A stretch of DNA of 64,000 nucleotides from an uncultured Eubacteriales bacterium (GCA_902778565.1 CACYYH010000003.1:1-64000), one strand, 5' to 3'; positions 17,781 to 26,973 are shown, counted from the stretch's first letter. The notes: generated by a model not told the origin, from the sequence alone. A program made the numbers and translations.

Positions 17781-18710
17781 TTACTGAACGTCTCCCAGGC
17801 TCTCCAGCATCTCAATCAGTCTCTCCAGTTCATCTCTGGAAAAGAACTCGATCTCAATCTTTCCTTTTCTGCCTGTTCTCTTGATATTTACCCTGGTTCC
17901 CAGAGCTTCTTTGAGATCAGCCTCGACCCTTGCAACATCAGGATCCTTGGGCTTTCTTCCTCTTCTCTTCTTTCCGGGTTCGTCCTTCTCCGCTGCCAGT
18001 TTTTCGGTCTCTCTTACAGAAAGTCCGTCTTTCAGGATCTTTCTGGCGATCTCGATCTGTCTGGCTTCATCCGGAACGCTTACCAAAGTCCTGCCATGGC
18101 CGGCGCTTAAGCTGCCGTCGGAAATGAGATCACGGATCTCCTCGGGAAGTTTCAGAAGTCTGAGAGAATTGGCTATATAAGGTCTGCTTTTACCGATGCT
18201 CTTGGAAACCTGCTCCTGAGTAAGGCCGTAGGCTGCGATCATCTGATTCAGTCCTTCAGCTTCCTCCATGGGGTTCAGATCTTCTCTCTGCATGTTTTCA
18301 ACTATGGCCAGAAGCATGTTCTGTTCATCGTCAAGTTCTCTTACGATGCAGGGAACTTCCTTGAGTTCAGCCTTGACGGAGGCTCTCCATCTTCTTTCGC
18401 CTGCGACGATCTCATAGCCCTTGCCCTTTTTTCTTTCGATAAGGGGCTGGATTATGCCGTTTTCCTTGATGGAAGCAGCCAATTCGGCGATTTTTTCCTC
18501 ATCGAAGACCTTTCTGGGCTGATTTGCGTTGGGCTTAACGTCGTGAATGCTTATATACTGGACGGTTTCCGCCGGTTCTGCCTTCTCTGCGCTTTTCTTC
18601 GCGGGCTTGGCGGCAGTCTCTAAGGGCTTCACTTCCCTGGTAACAGGTACGGAATCCGCAAAAAGCGCCTCCAGGCCTCTTCCGAGGCCTCCTTTTTTAG
18701 TTCCTGCCAT
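17781..18710 (-). CDS. parB: Chromosome partitioning protein ParB
   Basis: 309 residues. ParB binds parS, slides along DNA as a CTP-dependent clamp and recruits SMC. The N-terminal GGLGRGLEALF peptide contacts ParA. The CTP-binding ParB/Srx domain shows NQPRKVFD and AGERRWRA (about residues 115-120), and a KorB-like HTH follows (about 150-205, SKSIGKSRPYIANSLRLL). A basic linker and a C-terminal dimerisation helix complete it. Its ATG directly abuts the parA stop. Confidence 0.96.
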   Translation of the reverse strand: MAGTKKGGLGRGLEALFADSVPVTREVKPLETAAKPAKKSAEKAEPAETVQYISIHDVKPNANQPRKVFDEEKIAELAASIKENGIIQPLIERKKGKGYEIVAGERRWRASVKAELKEVPCIVRELDDEQNMLLAIVENMQREDLNPMEEAEGLNQMIAAYGLTQEQVSKSIGKSRPYIANSLRLLKLPEEIRDLISDGSLSAGHGRTLVSVPDEARQIEIARKILKDGLSVRETEKLAAEKDEPGKKRRGRKPKDPDVARVEADLKEALGTRVNIKRTGRKGKIEIEFFSRDELERLIEMLESLGDVQ

Positions 18711-19481
18711 TTACTCTTCCTCCAGTTCTAAGAATTCGTCTGCAAAGTCTCTGTAAGCCTCTGCGCCTCTGGACTTGGGGTCATATTTGATGATAGGCAG
18801 GCCAAAACTGGGGGCTTCCGCCAACCTTACGTTCCTGGGAATGACGGTGGAATATACCTTGTCCCCGAAATACTTCTTTACTTCCTGAACTACAGCGATG
18901 GAAAGGTTCGTTCTGCCATCGAACATGCTGAGAACGACGCCCTGGATCTCCAGCTTGGGATTCAGGCTCTTTTTTACCAGTTCTATAGTGCTTACCAGCT
19001 GGCTTACGCCTTCCAGCGCATAGAATTCACACTGAATAGGGATCAGGACGGAATCAACTGCAGTAAGAGAGTTGATGGTGAGAAGTCCAAGTGAAGGAGG
19101 GCAGTCTATGAAGATGTAATCATAGTCGTCCCTTACCTTATCCAGACCGATCTTGAGAGTTTTTTCTCTTTCTTCGATCTGAACCAGCTCGACTTCAGCT
19201 CCGGCAAGGTCTACACTGGCCGGAATAAGGTCCAGATTTTCAGTGTTTGTGTGGATTATGGCCCTTCTGGGGTCATAATTCTTGTCTATAAGGATATTAT
19301 ATACCGTATTCTTCAGGTTGCGCTTGGCTACGCCAATGCCGCTGGTAGTGTTCCCCTGAGGATCGATATCCAGAATCAGCACCTTCTTACCCTTCATGGC
19401 AAGGCAGGCAGCAAGATTGATATTGGTAGTGGTCTTTCCAACTCCACCCTTTTGATTAAATATTGCTATTGATTTACCCAC
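18711..19481 (-). CDS. parA: Chromosome partitioning ATPase ParA (Soj)
   Basis: 256 residues. A deviant Walker A, KGGVGKTTTNINLA (residues 11-24), DIDPQGN and DCPPSLGLLT mark it as a ParA/MinD-type ATPase. Together with ParB it moves or organises origin regions, and in Bacillus it also regulates DnaA. The start is a GTG at 19481 with AGGAGG eight bases upstream; no ATG in the frame fits. Two TATAAT-like boxes lie just upstream. Confidence 0.96.
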   Translation of the reverse strand: MGKSIAIFNQKGGVGKTTTNINLAACLAMKGKKVLILDIDPQGNTTSGIGVAKRNLKNTVYNILIDKNYDPRRAIIHTNTENLDLIPASVDLAGAEVELVQIEEREKTLKIGLDKVRDDYDYIFIDCPPSLGLLTINSLTAVDSVLIPIQCEFYALEGVSQLVSTIELVKKSLNPKLEIQGVVLSMFDGRTNLSIAVVQEVKKYFGDKVYSTVIPRNVRLAEAPSFGLPIIKYDPKSRGAEAYRDFADEFLELEEE

Positions 19482-19582
19482 TTTGATCCTCCTTTTAACA
19501 GATGCCTATATTATACTATATATTGTAAAAAATATCTACAAAATAACGTAAAAATATCTATAAAATTAAAAAATAAAAAAGA

Positions 19583-19598
19583 TGTTTCACGTGAAACA
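19583..19598. promoter_or_regulatory. parS site 2, inside a terminator-like palindrome
   Basis: A second perfect TGTTTCACGTGAAACA between the toxin gene and parA. The palindrome extends to 24 bp (19579-19602). On the minus strand it is followed directly by a T-rich run, so it is also a convincing terminator for the toxin-antitoxin operon. The two parS sites flank parAB at a distance of 1.85 kb. Confidence 0.96.
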
Positions 19599-19616
19599 TC
19601 TTAATCAAAATGTCAA

Positions 19617-19931
19617 TTATTCATCGATATCCGGCTCTGTTTCTTCATGGAGATAACGTTGCTGATCGTAAACCTCACGCCTGTGCCCGACCGTGAGTGC
19701 CAGTATTATCAGCTCATCATCCCGGATCTCGCATATCATTCGGTAGTCGCCGATCCGGTACCTCCAAAGCCCCTTCATGTCTCCCGTAAGTGATTTGCCA
19801 TGAAGCCTTGGGTCCTTACAATCAACGATATTGTTATTGATCCACGACCTGAGTATGTTCTGCGTATACTTGTCGATCTTACGGAATTCTCTCTTGAAGC
19901 GCTCGGATAAAACAACCTCATACTTCTTCAT
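19617..19931 (-). CDS. RelE-type toxin
   Basis: 104 residues of the RelE/ParE fold. SERFKREFRKID at the start, GLWRYRIGDYRMICEI (about residues 55-70) and the C-terminal ILALTVGHRREVY are typical of RelE mRNA interferases, which cut mRNA in the ribosomal A site. The start overlaps the antitoxin end by 14 bases. The pair sits between rsmG and parA, interrupting an order that is normally contiguous. Activity is not shown by the sequence alone. Confidence 0.85.
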   Translation of the reverse strand: MKKYEVVLSERFKREFRKIDKYTQNILRSWINNNIVDCKDPRLHGKSLTGDMKGLWRYRIGDYRMICEIRDDELIILALTVGHRREVYDQQRYLHEETEPDIDE

Positions 19932-20151
19932 CTAATTCCCTCCAGAAATCTCCGATAGGAGTAGTCTTTCTGCCGCTGTCCAGATAGTCCTTATATGCCT
20001 GCTCAGCTACCATGATATCATACTCATCTTCAAGCTTCTCAAAAGCAAGTCTCTTCAAAAGTGACGATTTCCCCATGCCATAAATGACTGCCATCCTGTT
20101 CAGCCATTCTTCCTCGTTATCGTTTACCCTTATAGTGATAGTTCCGGCCAT
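19918..20151 (-). CDS. RelB-type ribbon-helix-helix antitoxin
   Basis: 77 residues. ITIRVNDNEEEWLNRMA is the beta strand and helix of a ribbon-helix-helix DNA-binding domain. The C-terminal half (EDEYDIMVAEQAYKDYLDSG) is the segment that wraps the toxin in RelB/DinJ-type antitoxins. The ATG at 20151 is set by a strong GGAGGTGAT ribosome site. It should repress its own promoter through the 20-bp palindrome just upstream. Confidence 0.82.
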   Translation of the reverse strand: MAGTITIRVNDNEEEWLNRMAVIYGMGKSSLLKRLAFEKLEDEYDIMVAEQAYKDYLDSGRKTTPIGDFWRELDEEV

Positions 20152-20171
20152 GATATCACCTCCATAAGCAA

Positions 20172-20200
20172 AATGTAACACAAATGTGTTACATTGTCAA
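20172..20200 (-). promoter_or_regulatory. Toxin-antitoxin promoter with operator between -35 and -10
   Basis: On the minus strand TTGACA (20200-20195) and TACATT (20177-20172) are exactly 17 bp apart. The space between is a near-complete 20-bp palindrome (20174-20193), TGTAACACA / TGTGTTACA around two bases, which reaches into the -10. This is a textbook position for an autorepressing antitoxin. Confidence 0.8.
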
Positions 20201-20230
20201 GTTATATGCAGTTCCTTTGCCCTCTGAGGA

Positions 20231-20905
20231 CTATTTTAAAGGCTCCTTCAGCGGCGTACCCGCCTTTCTGGGGTATGCCTTAGGAGTGTTCCTTACCTTC
20301 TTTATAACCAGGATCCTGTGGTCGAGGCCATACTCCTCCATGCTGGTCTCCCTGATGTCAACAAGGCTTCCGCCCAGTGTTTTCAAGGCTTTTGTGGCTT
20401 CCTTCACTTCCTCTTCAGCCCCGGGTCCCTTGTATGCCAGAAGATATCCGCCCACCTTGATGAAGGGCAGACAGTACTCCGAAAGGGTCGCCAGGTTGGA
20501 TACCGCTCTGGACACGCAGAGATCGTACTTTTCCCTGTGTTCCTTTGCCCTTGCGGCGTCCTCTGCTCTGCCGTGAACGAGAGTTATGTTCTTTATTCCC
20601 AGTTCACCCGCCAGTTCATCTATGATCTTCAGCCTTTTGTTCAGTGAATCCAGAAGTGTGAACTGCTTTTCAGGAGCGTATACTGCGAGAGGTATTCCCG
20701 GGAAGCCTCCGCCGGTGCCCACGTCTATGACGGTCTCAGCCTCCAGAAATTCAGGAAAATCAACGCACATCAAAGAATCCGCGTTATGCTTGATGCGGAA
20801 TTCCGCGGGATCTGTGATGTTCGTCAGGTTGACCTTCTCGTTCCAGGCCAGTATCCCTTCCATATACTTTTCAAGTATTGCGTTCTTTTCTTCTGTAAGC
20901 TTCAA
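20231..20905 (-). CDS. rsmG: 16S rRNA (guanine527-N7)-methyltransferase RsmG
   Basis: 224 residues. The SAM-binding [16 protein letters not shown] (about residues 60-75) and the conserved [12 protein letters not shown] segment identify RsmG (GidB), which methylates G527 of 16S rRNA. Its ATG overlaps the mnmG stop by four bases, the usual mnmG-rsmG coupling. Confidence 0.96.
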   Translation of the reverse strand: MKLTEEKNAILEKYMEGILAWNEKVNLTNITDPAEFRIKHNADSLMCVDFPEFLEAETVIDVGTGGGFPGIPLAVYAPEKQFTLLDSLNKRLKIIDELAGELGIKNITLVHGRAEDAARAKEHREKYDLCVSRAVSNLATLSEYCLPFIKVGGYLLAYKGPGAEEEVKEATKALKTLGGSLVDIRETSMEEYGLDHRILVIKKVRNTPKAYPRKAGTPLKEPLK

Positions 20906-22785
20906 TTCTTCTCTCTTCTCTTCTTTTCAAGGTATACCATGAGGACGTTGATATCTGCAGGCGAAACTCCGGATATTCTGGAGGCCTGGCCGATGCTGAG
21001 GGGCTTTACCTGATTCAGCTTCTGCCTTGCTTCCAGCCTCAGTCCGTCTATGCTCTCATAGTCCAGACTCTCGTCCAGTTTCTTATCCTCGAGCCTCTTA
21101 TATCTTTCTATCTGCTGGATCTGCTTGGCGATGTAGCCTTCGTACTTTATCTCCACTTCCAGCTGGGTCTTTTCGTGATATGTCAGATTAGGTCTGGTCT
21201 CATCATCGATCTCAGCCAGATCGTCATAGCTGATCTGAGGGCGTTTCAACAGTTCCATGAAGCTGGTCCTTCCTTCGACTTTGGTGGTTCCGTGGGATAC
21301 CAAAAACTCCCGGAGCTCAGCTGCGCCAAGGGTTTTCGCCTCCAGCCTCTCCTTCTCCTGCTTCACAGCCTGTATCTTTTTAAGATATCTCCGATACCTC
21401 TCCTCATCCGCCAGTCCTATGCGGTAAGACTTCTCTGTAAGCCTCTGATCTGCGTTGTCCTGTCTGAGAAGAAGTCTGTACTCCGCCCTGGAAGTCATTA
21501 TCCTGTAGGGCTCATTGGTTCCTTTGGTCACCAGATCGTCTATGAGCACTCCGATGTAGGCTTCATCGCGGCCCAGAACGAAGGGTTCCTTTCCCTCGAT
21601 TTTCTGAACTGCGTTGATTCCGGCCATCAGACCCTGGCAGGCAGCCTCTTCATAGCCCGATGAACCGTTGAACTGGCCTGCGCAGAACAGGTTTTCCAGT
21701 CCTCTGTACTCCAAGCTGAGCTTCAGGTCCTGCGGATCTATGCAATCGTATTCGATGGCATATGCAGGTCTCACGATCCTAATATTCTCAAGGCCGGGGA
21801 TGGTTTTGTAAAAATCTCTCTGCACGTCTTCGGGAAGTGATGAAGACATTCCCTGGATGTACATTTCATCGGTATCCAGACCTTCCGGCTCTACGAAGAG
21901 CTGGTGGCGCTCCTTGTCCTTGAAGCGGTTCACCTTATCCTCGATGGAAGGACAGTATCTGGGTCCTATACCCTCGATCTGCCCTCCGAAGAGCGCTGAT
22001 CTGTGGAAATTGGCCCTGATGACCCTGTGAGTTTCCTCATTTGTATAGCTGAGCCAGCAAAGTCCCTTGTTTTCACCGATATTATCGTCCATGAAAGAGA
22101 AAGGAACTATCTGTTCATCGCCCTGCTGCTCAGTCATTTCATCGTAATTCAGGCTCTGACCCAGGCATCTTGCAGGGGTTCCGGTCTTGAAACGCCTGAG
22201 TTTCATGCCCTTCTCCCTGAGATTGTCTGCAAGTTCCACTGAAGGAGCCAGTCCGTTGGGTCCGCTTAAGAAAGCAGCGTCTCCGATGAATATTTTGCCC
22301 CTCAGGAAGGTGCCGGTGGCTAAGATCACGGCCTTTGCCTTGTAATACGTGTGGGTCCTGGTGACTACGCCGGTGACTTTGCCGTCTTCTACGATCAGAT
22401 CTGTTACCTCGCCCTGCCTCATGTCCAGGTTCGGCGTGTGCTCCAGAGTCTTTTTCATCTCCAGATGATACCTGTTCTTATCCGCCTGAGCTCTGAGAGA
22501 ATGGACCGCAGGTCCCTTTGCGGTATTCAGCATCTTCACCTGGATGAAGCTTTTGTCGATATTCCTGCCCATCTCGCCGCCGAGAGCGTCGATCTCCCTT
22601 ACCAGATGGCCCTTTCCGGTGCCTCCGATGGAGGGATTGCAGGGCATCATGGCGATGGCTTCCAGATTGATGCTGAACATGAGAGTGCTGTGTCCAAGGC
22701 GTGCGGAAGCAAGGGCTGCCTCGCATCCTGCGTGCCCCGCTCCTATAACTATGACATCATATTCTCCCATGAAAATGTGTTCCAT
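20902..22785 (-). CDS. mnmG: tRNA uridine 5-carboxymethylaminomethyl enzyme MnmG
   Basis: 627 residues, full length. The FAD-binding [16 protein letters not shown] (about residues 10-25), [23 protein letters not shown] and the C-terminal domain ending in [16 protein letters not shown] are intact. MnmG acts with MnmE to modify the wobble uridine of certain tRNAs. AGGTGAT precedes the ATG. mnmE and mnmG are usually close neighbours; here a 354-bp gap filled with an inverted-repeat array separates them. Confidence 0.97.
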   Translation of the reverse strand: MEHIFMGEYDVIVIGAGHAGCEAALASARLGHSTLMFSINLEAIAMMPCNPSIGGTGKGHLVREIDALGGEMGRNIDKSFIQVKMLNTAKGPAVHSLRAQADKNRYHLEMKKTLEHTPNLDMRQGEVTDLIVEDGKVTGVVTRTHTYYKAKAVILATGTFLRGKIFIGDAAFLSGPNGLAPSVELADNLREKGMKLRRFKTGTPARCLGQSLNYDEMTEQQGDEQIVPFSFMDDNIGENKGLCWLSYTNEETHRVIRANFHRSALFGGQIEGIGPRYCPSIEDKVNRFKDKERHQLFVEPEGLDTDEMYIQGMSSSLPEDVQRDFYKTIPGLENIRIVRPAYAIEYDCIDPQDLKLSLEYRGLENLFCAGQFNGSSGYEEAACQGLMAGINAVQKIEGKEPFVLGRDEAYIGVLIDDLVTKGTNEPYRIMTSRAEYRLLLRQDNADQRLTEKSYRIGLADEERYRRYLKKIQAVKQEKERLEAKTLGAAELREFLVSHGTTKVEGRTSFMELLKRPQISYDDLAEIDDETRPNLTYHEKTQLEVEIKYEGYIAKQIQQIERYKRLEDKKLDESLDYESIDGLRLEARQKLNQVKPLSIGQASRISGVSPADINVLMVYLEKKRREKN

Positions 22786-22829
22786 AATATCACCTGTTAA
22801 TATCCATTTACGATAAGGTATGCTTTGCT

Positions 22830-23121
22830 TGTGTCAAAACAATGCTATTTATAGTTGTTGACACAAAACTTACGCGATTTGTGTCAATTTCTTAAAAACC
22901 AAATCATTTGACACAGCTTTTTCATTTTTTCTTGTGTCAAAATAGTTGTTTTGCACCTAATTGACACAATTATTCATTATATTATGCATATTTGTGTCAA
23001 CTGGATGGTTTTAACCTTATTTGACACAGAAAAGTTGTGTCAAAACTCCCTTTTTTCTATCATTTGACACAACAAAGCTTGATTTTGTGTCAAAAGTATC
23101 TTTAATTTACATTTTGACACA
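22830..23121. repeat. Array 1: six inverted octamer pairs at fixed 28-bp spacing
   Basis: The mnmE-mnmG gap holds twelve copies of an octamer in strictly alternating orientation: TGTGTCAA starting at 22830, 22880, 22933, 22993, 23036 and 23086, and TTGACACA at 22858, 22908, 22961, 23021, 23064 and 23114. Within each pair the start-to-start distance is exactly 28 bp in all six. Between pairs it varies (22, 25, 32, 15, 22). The 20-bp interiors share no sequence beyond flanking A/T runs. No reading frame, promoter or terminator explains the pattern. Binding sites for a dimeric protein, or a series of hairpins, are the leading readings. Confidence 0.9.
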
Positions 23122-23139
23122 AATGCACTCTGCTGAAGA

Positions 23140-24501
23140 CTATTTCCCGAGGCAAAAACGCTTGAATACCTCGTTTATTATGTCATCTCCCACTTCCTCA
23201 CCGATAATGAGTCCGAGGGATGAATATGCCTGATTAACGTCTATCTCTATGAGTTCCAGGGGTTCTCCCATCTCCACCATGGCTGCTGCATCCTTAAGGG
23301 ACTTGTATGCCTCCTTGAGAAGCGCCTCATGTCTGGCGTTTGTGACTATGAGGCTGGATCCCTGGCTTACTTCGCCGCCGTAGACCATGTTCTTAATGGT
23401 GCTTTCAAGTTCTGAGATACCTTCATCCTTTGCCACTGAAGCCTCGATGAATACTGCCTCCGGCAGAGCCTCTCTAAGAGAAGCTTCGTCCAGCTTCCTA
23501 TCCAGGTCGGACTTGTTCATGAGGCAGATGACTTTGCGGCCTCTGGCTGCTTCAAGTATCTCTTTGTCCTCTTCCTCAAGTTCCCTTGAAAGGTCTGCTA
23601 TGAAGATGATGAGATCTGCCTTGTTGAAGGCTTCCTTGCTCTTTTCTATGCCTATCTTTTCAATGGTATCGTCGGTCTTTCTGATGCCCGCGGTATCCGT
23701 GAGGATCACCGGTATGCCTCCGATGGAAAGCCCCTCCTCGATAACGTCTCTGGTGGTGCCGGGAATAGCGGTAACTATGGCCCTGCTCTCCTTGAGAAGC
23801 GCGTTCATGAGAGAGGATTTCCCCACGTTGGGCTTGCCAATGATGGATATCCTGAGGCCTTCCCTCATTATCCTTCCGGTGTCAGCCGTATCAAGGAGTC
23901 CGGCGATATCGGAGCAAAGCGATTCCAGCCCTTTCTGAAGCTTCTCATAGGTCACTTCCTCGATGTCCTCGTCGGGATAATCGATGTTAACCGTAAGATC
24001 CACCAGAACGTCCACTAATCTCTGCCTTAATCCCCTGATCTTTTCCGAAAAACCGCCTCTCAGCTGGTCCAGAGCCACCTCAAAAGTCCTGTCAGTCTTA
24101 GCTTTTATAAGGTCTATGACCGCCTCAGCCTGGGAAAGGTCCAGCCTGCCGTTAAGGAAAGCTCTTTTGGTGAATTCTCCGGGCTCCGCAAGGCGCGCGC
24201 CCTTTTCCAGCGTAAGGGAAAGGATCTTTTTCAGTGAAACGACGGATCCGTGGCACTGGATCTCGCATACGTCCTCAGCAGTATAGCTCTTCGGGCCTTT
24301 GAAGCAGCAGACCATGACTTCATCTATGGTCTCTCCTGTCTTCTCATCAAAGATATGGCCGTAGACCATCTCTCTTTCCCTGAGCTTTCCTGTGAATATC
24401 TTCTGAACAACGTCAAAAGCCTCATCTCCGGATACTCGGATGATGCCTATTCCGCCTTCTCCATATGCAGTTGAAATAGCAGCAATCGTATCTTCTCTCA
24501 T
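23140..24501 (-). CDS. mnmE: tRNA modification GTPase MnmE
   Basis: 453 residues from MREDTIAAIST. The N-terminal folate-binding domain, GKPNVGKSSLMNALL (about residue 220) with GTTRDV and NKSD, and the invariant C-terminal FCLGK with its catalytic-site cysteine are all present. The ATG at 24501 follows AAAGGA; a longer frame start at 24534 lies in the upstream terminator and is rejected. A terminator separates it from khpB, so it may have its own or attenuated expression. Confidence 0.96.
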   Translation of the reverse strand: MREDTIAAISTAYGEGGIGIIRVSGDEAFDVVQKIFTGKLREREMVYGHIFDEKTGETIDEVMVCCFKGPKSYTAEDVCEIQCHGSVVSLKKILSLTLEKGARLAEPGEFTKRAFLNGRLDLSQAEAVIDLIKAKTDRTFEVALDQLRGGFSEKIRGLRQRLVDVLVDLTVNIDYPDEDIEEVTYEKLQKGLESLCSDIAGLLDTADTGRIMREGLRISIIGKPNVGKSSLMNALLKESRAIVTAIPGTTRDVIEEGLSIGGIPVILTDTAGIRKTDDTIEKIGIEKSKEAFNKADLIIFIADLSRELEEEDKEILEAARGRKVICLMNKSDLDRKLDEASLREALPEAVFIEASVAKDEGISELESTIKNMVYGGEVSQGSSLIVTNARHEALLKEAYKSLKDAAAMVEMGEPLELIEIDVNQAYSSLGLIIGEEVGDDIINEVFKRFCLGK

Positions 24502-24515
24502 CGTTTTTCCTTTAA

Positions 24516-24558
24516 AAAACCTCATCGAAGACATTATATATTACTTCGATGAGGTTTT
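24516..24558 (-). terminator. Terminator between khpB and mnmE
   Basis: A 15-bp perfect stem (AAAACCTCATCGAAG / CTTCGATGAGGTTTT) with a 13-base AT-rich loop is followed on the minus strand by a T-run. The mnmE ribosome site begins directly after the T-run. The loop contains TATAAT on the minus strand. Confidence 0.85.
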
Positions 24559-24563
24559 AAAGA

Positions 24564-25358
24564 CTATTTTAGTTCGATTATGACTCTTCTGTAAGGATCT
24601 TCTCCCTCGGATCTTGTGGTCACGTGGGGATGATTCTGAAGAGTTGCATGTATAACCTTTCTTTCATAAGGGTTCATAGGTTCCAGTTTAACAGGCCTTT
24701 TGCTTCTTGAAACCTTGGAAGCCAGGCGATATGCCAGTGCTTCAAGGGTCCTTTCACGCTTAGCTCTGTAGTTTTCTGCGTCTACCACAACTCTGGTATA
24801 CTTGTTCTGATCCTTGTTAACAACAAGGCTTACCAGATACTGGATGGAGTCAAGAGTCTGTCCGCGCTTACCGATTATGGTTCCGGAGTCTTTTCCCTGA
24901 ATGTTCAGGTAAATAGTCTCCTTGCCAGCTTTGCCGGTAACATCACATTCAAGACCCATCTCCTTGATCACATCTTTAAGGAAAGTGATCGCCTTATGGT
25001 CTTCCAGCGCCTGAAGTTCTTCTTCCGGATCTTCCTTCAGCACTTCCAGCACCGGTTTCTGCGTCTTGGTTTCTTTGGTGGATTTTTCCTGTCTGTTTTT
25101 CTTTTCTTTTTTCTGCTTCTTCGGGGCCTCTGTTCTGACCTCGGGTACGGGAGCAGGAGCCGGCGGTTCCGGCTCAGGTTCTGCGATCTTTTTCTTTTCT
25201 ACTCTGACGAGAGCAAGTTTGGAACCTATTCCAAAAAATCCTCTGGAAGGTTCCTCCAGAACAGTAACATCCACTTCATCTATGGAGACCTTCAGATCTT
25301 CGAGGGCAAGCTTCACTGCCTCGTCGACGTCACGTCCCCACTTCTCGGAATAATCCAT
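24564..25358 (-). CDS. khpB: RNA-binding protein KhpB (Jag/SpoIIIJ-associated)
   Basis: 264 residues. Order: Jag_N domain (1-52, with RGFFGIGSKLALV), a Lys/Glu/Pro-rich linker (about 53-115), a KH domain (about 120-200, GTIIGKRGQTLDSIQYLV) and an R3H domain (about 205-264, ending YRRVIIELK). The KhpA/KhpB complex binds many RNAs and influences cell division and elongation. Downstream of yidC as usual. Confidence 0.95.
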   Translation of the reverse strand: MDYSEKWGRDVDEAVKLALEDLKVSIDEVDVTVLEEPSRGFFGIGSKLALVRVEKKKIAEPEPEPPAPAPVPEVRTEAPKKQKKEKKNRQEKSTKETKTQKPVLEVLKEDPEEELQALEDHKAITFLKDVIKEMGLECDVTGKAGKETIYLNIQGKDSGTIIGKRGQTLDSIQYLVSLVVNKDQNKYTRVVVDAENYRAKRERTLEALAYRLASKVSRSKRPVKLEPMNPYERKVIHATLQNHPHVTTRSEGEDPYRRVIIELK

Positions 25359-25402
25359 GTAAGCGTTCCTCCAATGTTACTATGATGTCAGATTATTATT
25401 GA

Positions 25403-26125
25403 TTATTTTTTCTTTGCTTTCTTTGCCTTCTTATCCTCTTCTGCCTGCTGTTTCTTCCACTTGTTGAATCTCAGGTTGTAGAAGATCTGGATGACCTGGC
25501 TGCCGAACCAGTAAATAGCAAGTCCTGCAGGATATGTTCTCGCGAACCAAAGGATCATGATAGGGAAGAAATATTTCATCATCTTACCCATCATATTGCC
25601 CTGCGCGGCATTTCCTGTTGCTCCTCCCATGCTTGTCTGCATCTGCTGCATTGATGACATGGAGTAGGAAATGAAGGTGGCAGCTGCAGCCGCAAGAGGA
25701 AGTATCCACTTATCAGGCTGAGAAAGGTCCGGTATCCAGAGGAATGTTTCGTGGATGGCATAGAGCATGTTCTCATCAGTCATGTATCTCATGGGAGTTC
25801 TTAAGAGTGCGAACAGACCCATGATAACGATCATCTGAACGATCATGGGAAGACAGCCTCCGTACATGGAAGCTCCTTCTTCTTTATACAGTTCAGATAC
25901 CTTCTGCTGATAAACTTCCCTGTCCTTGCCGTACTTCTGCTGAAGTTCCTGCATTTTAGGCTGAAGTTTTCCCATCTTCATGGTGGACTTCATGGATTTG
26001 GCATATACAGGATACAGGGCGGCCTTAACAATGACTGTGAGGATAATGATTGCTATACCGTAATTGTGCACTAAATTATAGAGCAGGGTAAGCAAATAGC
26101 TCAAAGGTGTAGCTAATAAACTCAT
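25403..26125 (-). CDS. yidC: Membrane protein insertase YidC (short Gram-positive form)
   Basis: 240 residues with about five to six membrane helices. It helps insert membrane proteins with or without SecYEG. The conserved positively charged groove lies in TVIVKAALYPVYAKSMKS, followed by the coiled-coil loop KLQPKMQELQQKYG, and the C-terminus is lysine-rich. The ATG at 26125 behind GGAGG is preferred; a TTG at 26143 overlaps that ribosome site. No signal peptidase II cysteine is seen, unlike Bacillus SpoIIIJ. Confidence 0.95.
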   Translation of the reverse strand: MSLLATPLSYLLTLLYNLVHNYGIAIIILTVIVKAALYPVYAKSMKSTMKMGKLQPKMQELQQKYGKDREVYQQKVSELYKEEGASMYGGCLPMIVQMIVIMGLFALLRTPMRYMTDENMLYAIHETFLWIPDLSQPDKWILPLAAAAATFISYSMSSMQQMQTSMGGATGNAAQGNMMGKMMKYFFPIMILWFARTYPAGLAIYWFGSQVIQIFYNLRFNKWKKQQAEEDKKAKKAKKK

Positions 26126-26148
26126 TCTTTCAGTTTCCTCCAAAATTT

Positions 26149-26358
26149 TTAAGGTACGGGATCATATCCTCCCTCACTCCAGGGGTGGCACCTTAAAATT
26201 CGTTTGATTCCCAAATAACTACCTTTAAATACTCCGTATTTTTCTAAAGCCTGGATAAAATAAGTGGAGCAGGTAGGCGTAAACCGGCACGTAGGCGGGA
26301 ACAGCGGAGATATGAAATTCTGATAGAACCTGATGATCAGGATAAGTACTTTTCTCAT
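26149..26358 (-). CDS. yidD: Membrane protein insertion efficiency factor YidD
   Basis: 69 residues. [33 protein letters not shown] and the [13 protein letters not shown] ending are the family signature. It is an amphipathic membrane-associated protein thought to assist YidC, and lies in its usual place between rnpA and yidC. Confidence 0.96.
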   Translation of the reverse strand: MRKVLILIIRFYQNFISPLFPPTCRFTPTCSTYFIQALEKYGVFKGSYLGIKRILRCHPWSEGGYDPVP

Positions 26359-26366
26359 ATCTTAAA

Positions 26367-26708
26367 TTATTCCTCCTTCAGGAGTCCTGCTCTTTCAAAG
26401 GCTCTTCTGATGGACTTGTCTACTTCTGAAAACTTTCTGCCGGTAATGGTGTTTCTGGCTATGATGATAACGTCATAACCCGCGGGTAGTCTGTCCTTAA
26501 ACAAGCGGTAGCTCTCTCTCATGAGACGGCGCGCTCTGTTTCTTCTGACACTGTTTCCCACTTTCTTGCTTGCTAAAAAACACGTCCTGTTCATGTCTCT
26601 GTGGTTCTTTATGTAGAAGACTACCACATATTTGTCGCCGACGGATCTGCCTCTCTTATAGACGTTATCGAAGTCGGCTTCTTTTCTCAAAACATTATTC
26701 TTTAGCAT
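26367..26708 (-). CDS. rnpA: Ribonuclease P protein component
   Basis: 113 residues. The RNR motif (GNSVRRNRARRLMRESYR, about residues 49-66) is the core that binds the RNase P RNA and pre-tRNA leader. It is eight bases downstream of rpmH, the conserved rpmH-rnpA order. Confidence 0.97.
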   Translation of the reverse strand: MLKNNVLRKEADFDNVYKRGRSVGDKYVVVFYIKNHRDMNRTCFLASKKVGNSVRRNRARRLMRESYRLFKDRLPAGYDVIIIARNTITGRKFSEVDKSIRRAFERAGLLKEE

Positions 26709-26716
26709 GATTTCTC

Positions 26717-26851
26717 TTAGGCGGATAATCTCTTTCTGCCCTTAGCTCTTCTTCTCTTAAGTACGTTTCTGCCGTTCTTGGTGGACATTCTCTTTCTGAA
26801 GCCGTGCTCCTTCATTCTCTGTCTCTTTTTAGGCTGTAAAGTCATTTTCAT
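26717..26851 (-). CDS. rpmH: 50S ribosomal protein bL34
   Basis: 44 residues starting [18 protein letters not shown] and ending GRKRLSA, highly basic, matching the bL34 family throughout. AAGGAG lies 11 bases before the ATG at 26851; the internal Met at codon 3 is less likely, since family members begin MKRT. It is the first gene of the operon leading away from oriC. Confidence 0.97.
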   Translation of the reverse strand: MKMTLQPKKRQRMKEHGFRKRMSTKNGRNVLKRRRAKGRKRLSA

Positions 26852-26973
26852 GAGTCTCAGTTCTCCTTTCTTAACTTATTTAATATCGATCTGAATTTCA
26901 ATCGACACATAGACTAAAGTATTATAATAAAATATATGGGTTTTGTCAATTAAAATACATAAAAAAACATAAG

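Noticed and set aside
22858..23119. TTGACA words of array 1 as a series of promoters
   Set aside because: No TATAAT-like box follows at 16-18 bp, and half of the words point the other way at fixed distance.
22830..23121. CRISPR array or TIGR-type guide RNA array
   Set aside because: Repeats are only 8 bp and alternate in orientation, the period is irregular (43-60 bp), and no cas or Nop-domain tas gene is in the window.
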